Origin: an uncultured Clostridia bacterium
GTDB lineage: Bacteria > Bacillota > Clostridia > Oscillospirales > CAG-272
Direction: 5' to 3'
NCBI GenBank assembly: GCA_947624945.1
Contig: CANQMJ010000087.1
Coordinates: forward strand, 1-10,123
Length of the DNA stretch: 10,123 bases
Position 1 is the first letter of the stretch, and each line of letters opens with the position of its first letter. The notes below the pieces were generated by a model. It searched no databases, was not told the origin of the DNA, and saw only the letters and a list, made by a program, of their open reading frames with translations. Both the position numbers and the translations under genes were made by a program. Of the stretch, positions 5,321 through 10,123 are shown one piece after another.

Positions 5321-6133
5321 TTAATCCAAAAAATCGCGTCTGTAATCGACGCCGAACGCTTCTGCGAGCGTGCGCAGCTCGTCGTCCCTTATCGTATTTA
5401 TGCGCGGCATACCGGCGGTCAGCATGAATATCTGCGCCGCCTTCTCGACAGTCTCGATAAGTCCGAACGCTTCGTCCATCGTCTTGCCCGCGCCGTAAAG
5501 ACCGTGCATGCCCCACACGACGGTGCGGTACAGCTTCATCTTCTCCGCAGTCGCGGCGCCTATCTCGTTCGTGCCGCACAGCATCCACGGCAGAACGCCG
5601 ACGCCCTCCGGGAACACCACTATGCACTCGGTGCACATCTGCCACAGCGTACGCGTGAACGACCTGTCGTCGAGCGGATGTATGTAGTTCATCGCCAGCG
5701 TGTTCGTCGGGTGGCAGTGCATGACGACGCGGTTTTCCGGGTCGACGGACAGTCGCGCGACGTGGCTCATCATGTGCGCGGGGAATTCACTCGTGAATTT
5801 TCCGCCGTCTGTATAGCCCCATAAAAGCTCCGCCGTCTTGCCGCCGTCGGCGAGCCTTACGACGCCGAGCGTCACATCCGGCTCCGACGCGACGAGACGG
5901 AAATACTTTCCCGTGCCCGTGACGAGGAAGTATTTCCCCTCGAGCTCCGGCGCGGAAAATCCCGTCGGTATGCGCCGCTTTACGTCACTTACATCGAGAT
6001 ACGGCGCGACTTCGTCCTCCGCGAGCAGCAGGCTGATGTTGCCGCCGTTGCGCTCGTCCCAGCCGAGGCGGTACATGTTCGACGTGATCTCGATCATTTT
6101 CTTAATGAACGGTGAATCAAGTATGTCCTTCAT
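5321..6133 (-). CDS. rhaD: rhamnulose-1-phosphate aldolase
   Basis: This zinc-dependent class II aldolase splits L-rhamnulose 1-phosphate into dihydroxyacetone phosphate and L-lactaldehyde, the last step of phosphorylated L-rhamnose catabolism. The 270 residues align almost from end to end with E. coli RhaD (274 residues). Shared features are GWDERNGGN (24-32), VTGTGKYFR (71-79), LWGYTD, Glu116 in TSEFPAH as catalytic acid/base, zinc ligands His139 and His141 in MHCHPTN, TECIVVFPEGVGVLPWM (168-184), and the third zinc ligand His210 in GMHGLYGAGKTMDE. The ATG at 6133 has an AAGGGGA ribosome site 5 bp upstream. It is the last gene of the mannosidase-Nudix-rhaD operon, 27 bp after the Nudix stop. 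No rhamnose isomerase, kinase or regulator is in view. Confidence 0.93.
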   Translation of the reverse strand: MKDILDSPFIKKMIEITSNMYRLGWDERNGGNISLLLAEDEVAPYLDVSDVKRRIPTGFSAPELEGKYFLVTGTGKYFRLVASEPDVTLGVVRLADGGKTAELLWGYTDGGKFTSEFPAHMMSHVARLSVDPENRVVMHCHPTNTLAMNYIHPLDDRSFTRTLWQMCTECIVVFPEGVGVLPWMLCGTNEIGAATAEKMKLYRTVVWGMHGLYGAGKTMDEAFGLIETVEKAAQIFMLTAGMPRINTIRDDELRTLAEAFGVDYRRDFLD

Positions 6134-6160
6134 ATTCGTCCCCTTTTTATAAATTTTATT

Positions 6161-6715
6161 TTATATCTCTTTTTTGTCCGACCGCATGCGCAGAAGCGCC
6201 AGCTTCATTATCGCCGCGTCCGTTTTTGCGTCGCGGAACCCCTCGCCGAGCGCGATATCGAGCGCGTCGTCAAACTTCATGCGCTCCACGTTCAGAAACT
6301 CGTCCGCGTCGAGCGACTGCTCTCCGAACGACAAACCCTCGGCAGCGTATATGTACAGCTTCTCCGTCGTGTAGCCGGGCGAGACGTAGAACCAGCCGAG
6401 GCTGCGTACGCGCTCCGCTGCAGCTCCCGTTTCCTCACGCAGCTCGCGCACAGCCGCAGAGTACGGGTCCTCGCCCGCCTCGAGTTTGCCCGCAGGCAGT
6501 TCGAGCAGAAGCTCTCCCGACGGATACCGGAACTGACGCACGAACAAAACCTCGTCATCGTCCGTGACCGCTATCACCGTCACGCCGCCGTGATGCTCCA
6601 CGACCTCGCGCGCCGCTGTTTTGCCGTTCGGCAGCTCCGCCATGTCGCGGCGCAGATTCAGTATTTTGCCCTTGTAGATGTATTCCTGCGATAACGTCTT
6701 TTCAGAAAGCTCCAT
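6161..6715 (-). CDS. Nudix hydrolase, ADP-ribose pyrophosphatase-like
   Basis: This 184-residue cytoplasmic hydrolase has a complete Nudix box at residues 76-98: G76, E82, then RELREETGA at 90-98, exactly the G-x5-E-x7-REU-x-EE-x-G-U pattern that binds the divalent metals. Before it stands FVRQFRYPSGELLLELPAG (58-76) and after it YVSPGYTTEKLYIY (110-123). Both are hallmarks of the ADP-ribose pyrophosphatase (NudF/YqkG) subgroup, which cleaves ADP-ribose to AMP and ribose 5-phosphate. Substrate assignment beyond this subgroup is inference; nucleotide-sugar cleavage would also fit the sugar context. The ATG at 6715 lies 4 bp after the mannosidase stop. Its ribosome site (AAGGAG, about 11 bp before the ATG) lies inside the end of the mannosidase gene, so the two are likely translationally coupled. 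Confidence 0.92.
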   Translation of the reverse strand: MELSEKTLSQEYIYKGKILNLRRDMAELPNGKTAAREVVEHHGGVTVIAVTDDDEVLFVRQFRYPSGELLLELPAGKLEAGEDPYSAAVRELREETGAAAERVRSLGWFYVSPGYTTEKLYIYAAEGLSFGEQSLDADEFLNVERMKFDDALDIALGEGFRDAKTDAAIMKLALLRMRSDKKEI

Positions 6716-6719
6716 TATT

Positions 6720-9700
6720 TTATTTTCTCCTTGCCCTCAAAGTCAAGATCTCGAACGAACCGATATCGACCGATACTGCGCTGTCCGTCACCGTGAGCGG
6801 CGATATATCGTTCTCCATAAGGTCGCACAAACATACGCTCTCAACGTCAAAGCCGAAGCTGACGCGAGCCCTCGTCGACGTGCCGAAGCTGTCGTACATG
6901 CGCACAATAACGTCTCCTTCGTCGTTTTCCGCCGCCTTCACCGACTCGACGATAACGCCGCCGCTCCCGCTGTCAACGCTTACGAGCGAGAACGACGCGG
7001 GTATCGCGTCCGCAGTCCCCGACGTCTCAACCGCCGCGAGCGGACGGTTCAGCAGGTACGACTCTTTTATGACGCCCGCCGCTCGGAAATCGCCCTCGTG
7101 CGGCAAAAACGAATACGTGAGATCGTGTACGCCCTGGTCCGCCTCCCTGTTCGGGTGCGTAGCGCATTTGAGCAGCGTCAGCGACAGCGTCGACGATTCG
7201 CACGAGTACCCGTACTTGCAGTCGTTCAAGATCGCGGCACCGTACCCGTACTCGCTCACGTCCGCGTACTTGTGCGCGCAGACCTCGAACTGCGCCGCGT
7301 CCCAGCTCGTGTTCTCGTGAGTCGTCCTTTCGACGTGTCCGTACTGTATCTCATACGTCGCGCGCGACGCGTTGACGTTCACGGGGAATCTCGCCTTCAC
7401 GAGCGTGTGCCGCTCGTGCCAGTCGATGTGAGTCTCAAAATCTATCCGCTTCGAGTACGGTGTCACCGTCACAGTCTGCGTCACAGTCGAGCTCATGTAC
7501 CGCCGCGTCACGCGCACGCCGACGCGTATGCCGTCAGAGAACGGCTCCGCCGATTCAACGCCGTCGATAGGGTACGACTTTTCCTTATAGTAGTTCGTTA
7601 TCTCCCACGCGTCGTAGGCTCGCGGAAAATCCTCATACGCGACGAGCGCGTTGCCCGCGCCCGACAACACCTCGCGGCGCGCCTGCTTGTCGTATACGGA
7701 CTCGAGCTCGAATTTGTCGTTAAACGTCACGCGTATGAGACCGTTTTCGAGCGTGCGCGACGCTTCGTCATACCTTGCACCTTTGTGGCCGCGCTCCACG
7801 TCCGCGACAGCGTAACCGTGAGCGGGGATATCGCGGACGTATACGGTCTCGCCGCCGAGCTTCACCACCCCCGACGCCGTAAACCCGTTCGGATTGAACA
7901 CGAGCGCTTTGCCGTCCGCTTTTTTCAGCGACTGCGCGATGCGCGCACGCGCACTTGATGTGTACACGTCCGCGTCTTCGAGGAGCCGAGCGTATATTTT
8001 ATCTGTGTCGTCGTATACGGGACCGATAGACGAGCCGGGCAGCACGTCGTGGAACTGGCAGAGCAGTATGTCGCGCCAGCCGCGGTCTATCATCTCGCGC
8101 GGGTACTCGCCGTCGAAAAGCGTCATATCCGTCACCGCCGCCGACTCCGCGTCCATATACGCAAACTCCGACTTGCGGTTGTTTTTCTTGTTCTTCGCGT
8201 TTGACGTGTACGTGCCGCGGTGGAATTCGAGATAGAGCTCGCCGACCCAGCGCGGCAGCTTGCCCGCCGTCGACCTTCTCACTCTGTCGAGGAAATCGCC
8301 CGCGAACTCGAAGCTGACAGTCGGCAGACCGCCTATCGAGCGCGTCATTCTGCGTCCGCGCTCTATCATTCCCGTCGTGGGACCGCCGCCGCCGTCGCCG
8401 TACCCGTACGTATCGAGCGCCTCGTCCATGCACTCCTTCTGCTGCATACGCCGCCACGTCCCCATTATCATCGACGGCGTGATGTCGCCGTTGTACGTCG
8501 TATTCGTATGTATCGGGTCCGTCGTGCTCGTCGACTTCTGCGGCGTGAGGAAGTAGGTGAACACCTCGCTGCCGTCGATGCCGCGCCAGTCGAACACGTC
8601 GTACGGCATGCGGTTCGTCTCGTTCCAGCTTATCTTAGACGTGACGAACGTGTCGACGCCCGATTTTTTCAGTATCTGCGGCAGCGCCGCCGAATATCCG
8701 AACACGTCCGGAAGCCACAGTATGTGCGATTCACGACCAAATTCGTCGCGGAAGAACCGCTTGCCGTACAGTATCTGACGCACGAGCGCCTCGCCGCCCG
8801 TTAGATTGCAGTCCGCCTCGACCCACATCGCGCCCTCGGGCTCCCATCTGCCCTCTCCTACGAGACGCTTTATCTCCGCGTACGTCTCGGGAGCGTCCTC
8901 TTTAAGATAAGTATACAGCTGCGGCTGACTCGACATGAACTTATATTCCGGGTACTTCTTCATCATTTCTATGACCGTCGAAAACGTGCGCTGCACCTTT
9001 TCCCTCGTCTCGGCAAACGTCCACAGCCATGCCGTGTCGATGTGGGTGTGACCGACGCATGCGACGTTCGGAATGCCTGCGCCCTTCTCCGGCAGCTTGT
9101 CGTAGAGATTTTCTTTGAGATATGTGCGCGCATTTTTTACAGACGCATAAAATTCACGCGAGCCGGGCGCGCGCCAGTCGAGGACGTTGAGCGCGCCGTC
9201 GAGCGTGTCGCGTATGCGCACGTATTCGAGGCTGTTTCTGTCAAACAGCGCTATCGCGTCATACGGCACCTCGATATCGTACCACAGCGACTCCGTCTCC
9301 GTGTCCACGTCGACGACGCGCGGCTCGAATCTGTACTCCCCGCACTCGTATATCGTATCGACATACATCATAACGTCGTGCTCGCCCGCATCTCGCGGCA
9401 GCGGAACGCGCGTATGATTGCGGTCTGTGCCCGACGTCATTTTCCCGTCTATGTACACGATGTACTGCGGATTTCTTCCGTCGCCGTAGTAGTTTTCGAG
9501 ATACCGTTCGCATCCGTCCGGCGCGTCGTCGAGCGCGATATGACCGCAGAACCACGCGTGATACTCCTCCGTCTGCCCGAATCTGTCCGACTCGCGCCAC
9601 GGACGGAACACGAGGTCGCCGCTCGGTACGTTCGCGCTCTTGTATCCGCACTCCGCGAACTCAAATCCGTCAAGCCTGCGGCTGCCGCGCACCGTATACG

Positions 9701-9749
9701 GCCACATCCTGTTCAGCATTTCGCCTATGCGTTCGTATGTGAAATTCAT
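6720..9749 (-). CDS. alpha-mannosidase, glycoside hydrolase family 38
   Basis: This 1009-residue exo-acting alpha-mannosidase is expected to release mannose from alpha-mannosyl oligosaccharides. No signal peptide is present, so it works in the cytoplasm on imported glycans. Domains in order: an N-terminal beta-rich region (about 1-220); the GH38 catalytic barrel (about 228-500), with GHTHIDTAWLW giving zinc ligands His236 and Asp238 and LPDVFGYS giving nucleophile Asp348; the helical mid domain, with YGYGDGGGGPT and CQFHDVLPGSS (zinc ligand His567); and the beta-rich C-terminal domains. The frame is open to an ATG at 9848, but that codon lies upstream of the promoter. The ATG at 9749 follows GGAGG by 5 bp and was chosen instead. 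It is the first gene of the operon with Nudix and rhaD. Linkage specificity cannot be read from the sequence. Confidence 0.94.
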   Translation of the reverse strand: MNFTYERIGEMLNRMWPYTVRGSRRLDGFEFAECGYKSANVPSGDLVFRPWRESDRFGQTEEYHAWFCGHIALDDAPDGCERYLENYYGDGRNPQYIVYIDGKMTSGTDRNHTRVPLPRDAGEHDVMMYVDTIYECGEYRFEPRVVDVDTETESLWYDIEVPYDAIALFDRNSLEYVRIRDTLDGALNVLDWRAPGSREFYASVKNARTYLKENLYDKLPEKGAGIPNVACVGHTHIDTAWLWTFAETREKVQRTFSTVIEMMKKYPEYKFMSSQPQLYTYLKEDAPETYAEIKRLVGEGRWEPEGAMWVEADCNLTGGEALVRQILYGKRFFRDEFGRESHILWLPDVFGYSAALPQILKKSGVDTFVTSKISWNETNRMPYDVFDWRGIDGSEVFTYFLTPQKSTSTTDPIHTNTTYNGDITPSMIMGTWRRMQQKECMDEALDTYGYGDGGGGPTTGMIERGRRMTRSIGGLPTVSFEFAGDFLDRVRRSTAGKLPRWVGELYLEFHRGTYTSNAKNKKNNRKSEFAYMDAESAAVTDMTLFDGEYPREMIDRGWRDILLCQFHDVLPGSSIGPVYDDTDKIYARLLEDADVYTSSARARIAQSLKKADGKALVFNPNGFTASGVVKLGGETVYVRDIPAHGYAVADVERGHKGARYDEASRTLENGLIRVTFNDKFELESVYDKQARREVLSGAGNALVAYEDFPRAYDAWEITNYYKEKSYPIDGVESAEPFSDGIRVGVRVTRRYMSSTVTQTVTVTPYSKRIDFETHIDWHERHTLVKARFPVNVNASRATYEIQYGHVERTTHENTSWDAAQFEVCAHKYADVSEYGYGAAILNDCKYGYSCESSTLSLTLLKCATHPNREADQGVHDLTYSFLPHEGDFRAAGVIKESYLLNRPLAAVETSGTADAIPASFSLVSVDSGSGGVIVESVKAAENDEGDVIVRMYDSFGTSTRARVSFGFDVESVCLCDLMENDISPLTVTDSAVSVDIGSFEILTLRARRK

Positions 9750-9788
9750 ATCCGCCTCCGCCAACACCCATGATGTGCTCTTTATCTG

Positions 9789-9817
9789 ATTATACAACAA
9801 AATATATGCATATACAA
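9789..9817 (-). promoter_or_regulatory. promoter of the mannosidase-Nudix-rhaD operon
   Basis: On the minus strand, TTGTAT (9817-9812), a 17-bp spacer, and a perfect TATAAT (9794-9789). The transcript would start near 9782, giving a leader of about 33 nt before the ATG at 9749, which has GGAGG at 9759-9755. Confidence 0.82.
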
Positions 9818-9835
9818 GCATAAGTTTCGTTATGC
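9803..9835. promoter_or_regulatory. possible operator sites at the mannosidase promoter
   Basis: Two palindromes overlap or adjoin the -35 box. TATATGCATATA (9803-9814) is a perfect 12-bp palindrome covering the spacer and -35 edge. GCATAA (9818-9823) and TTATGC (9830-9835) form an inverted repeat with a 6-bp spacer just upstream. A further TTATGC occurs at 9851-9856. Position suggests a regulator site; no protein is identified, and AT-rich promoters can hold such palindromes by chance. Confidence 0.35.
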
Positions 9836-9902
9836 ACTTGTCAAACATTATTATGCAAATGTAGAATACCGTCGAAAAATCGTCACTCCGATATCATATA
9901 TC

Positions 9903-9931
9903 TTGACAACGGCCCGCCGATACTGTATAAT
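9903..9931 (+). promoter_or_regulatory. consensus sigma-A promoter of rnpB
   Basis: TTGACA (9903-9908), a 17-bp spacer, TATAAT (9926-9931): a perfect match to the consensus in both hexamers, as suits a constitutive stable RNA. The predicted transcript start is near 9938. Confidence 0.93.
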
Positions 9932-9937
9932 CACCCG

Positions 9938-10123
9938 TGACACGGTCGCGTTGTCGCGCGTCCCGACCGCAAGGTGCGGACGCGAGGAAAGTCCGGGCTT
10001 CACAGGGCAGGATAACGGATAACGTCCGCCGGAGGCGACTCCCGGGAAAGTGCAACAGAGATATACCGCACGGTCTGCAGCCGTGTAAGGGTGGAAAGGC
10101 GAGGTAAGAGCTCACCGATGCGC
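9938..10123 (+). ncRNA. rnpB: RNase P RNA (3' end beyond the window)
   Basis: This is the catalytic RNA of ribonuclease P, which trims the 5' leader from precursor tRNAs. The conserved P4 region is plain: GAGGAAAGTCCGGGC followed by TTCACAGGGCAGGATAACG. Further on come GAAAGTGCAACAGAGATATACCGC (split over the J11/12 region) and GTAAGGGTGGAAAGGCGAGGTAAGAGCTCACCG, also conserved. The stem CGCGTCC with GGACGCG, closing a GCAA-capped helix at about 9957-9986, is in the place of P3. CCGGGC rather than CCAUGC in P4 points to type A instead of the Bacillus type B. The start is set from the promoter; the exact 5' end is uncertain by a few bases. The P1 3' strand lies outside the window. Confidence 0.96.

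Noticed and set aside
6678..7958. A 426-codon open frame on the plus strand, antisense to the alpha-mannosidase
   Set aside because: It has an Arg- and Val-rich, low-complexity composition typical of shadow frames, and lies opposite a clear GH38 gene. No promoter or ribosome site was seen.
9750..9848. An N-terminal extension of the alpha-mannosidase to the ATG at 9848
   Set aside because: The promoter hexamers and the ribosome site before 9749 lie inside this stretch, and the extension resembles no GH38 protein.
9894..10115. A 73-codon open frame on the minus strand
   Set aside because: It lies across the rnpB promoter and RNA, which explain the sequence fully.

Overview
The window looks like chromosomal DNA of a GC-rich Bacillota, most likely an uncultured Clostridia-type gut bacterium. 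This is inferred from several signs. Sigma-A promoters are close to consensus (TTGACA, 17 bp, TATAAT or TAAAAT). There is a BclA-like collagen-repeat protein end of a kind common in Firmicutes. The RNase P RNA has a P4 region reading CCGGGC, as in type A RNAs. G/C-rich palindromic intergenic repeats are present, and intergenic DNA is AT-rich beside GC-rich genes. No phage, insertion sequence, CRISPR array or tRNA was seen.

Layout, left to right. Positions 1-1728 hold three independent plus-strand genes: the 3' end of a collagen-like surface protein, a GNAT acetyltransferase and a small membrane-anchored protein of unknown function. The last two have their own strong promoters, and the first two end in hairpin terminators. 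A terminator at 1743-1768 separates them from a minus-strand cluster (3859 down to 1795). That cluster is an acyl-ACP thioesterase, an OmpR-type winged-helix regulator with an eroded receiver domain, and an alpha/beta-hydrolase esterase. The first two genes overlap by 4 bp, and the esterase TTG start lies 11 bp after the regulator stop, so the three are probably translated from one message.

Upstream of that cluster is the glycolytic gene fba (class II fructose-bisphosphate aldolase, 4960-4007, minus), with its own promoter and terminator. The 360-bp gap 4961-5320 holds the fba promoter and two copies of a palindromic repeat. A diverged third copy lies between fba and the thioesterase. Next comes a minus-strand operon (9749 down to 5321): a GH38 alpha-mannosidase, a Nudix ADP-ribose pyrophosphatase-like hydrolase and rhamnulose-1-phosphate aldolase (rhaD). 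It is read from a TTGTAT-17-TATAAT promoter and closed by a perfect 46-bp palindrome. Facing away from it, the RNase P RNA gene starts from a perfect consensus promoter and runs off the right edge.

Most of the content is ordinary housekeeping and sugar or lipid metabolism. The points most worth a second look are the palindromic repeat family, the receiver-degenerate regulator between two acyl or ester hydrolases, and the placing of rhaD with an alpha-mannosidase rather than with other rhamnose genes. I found no clear sign of a wholly new system.
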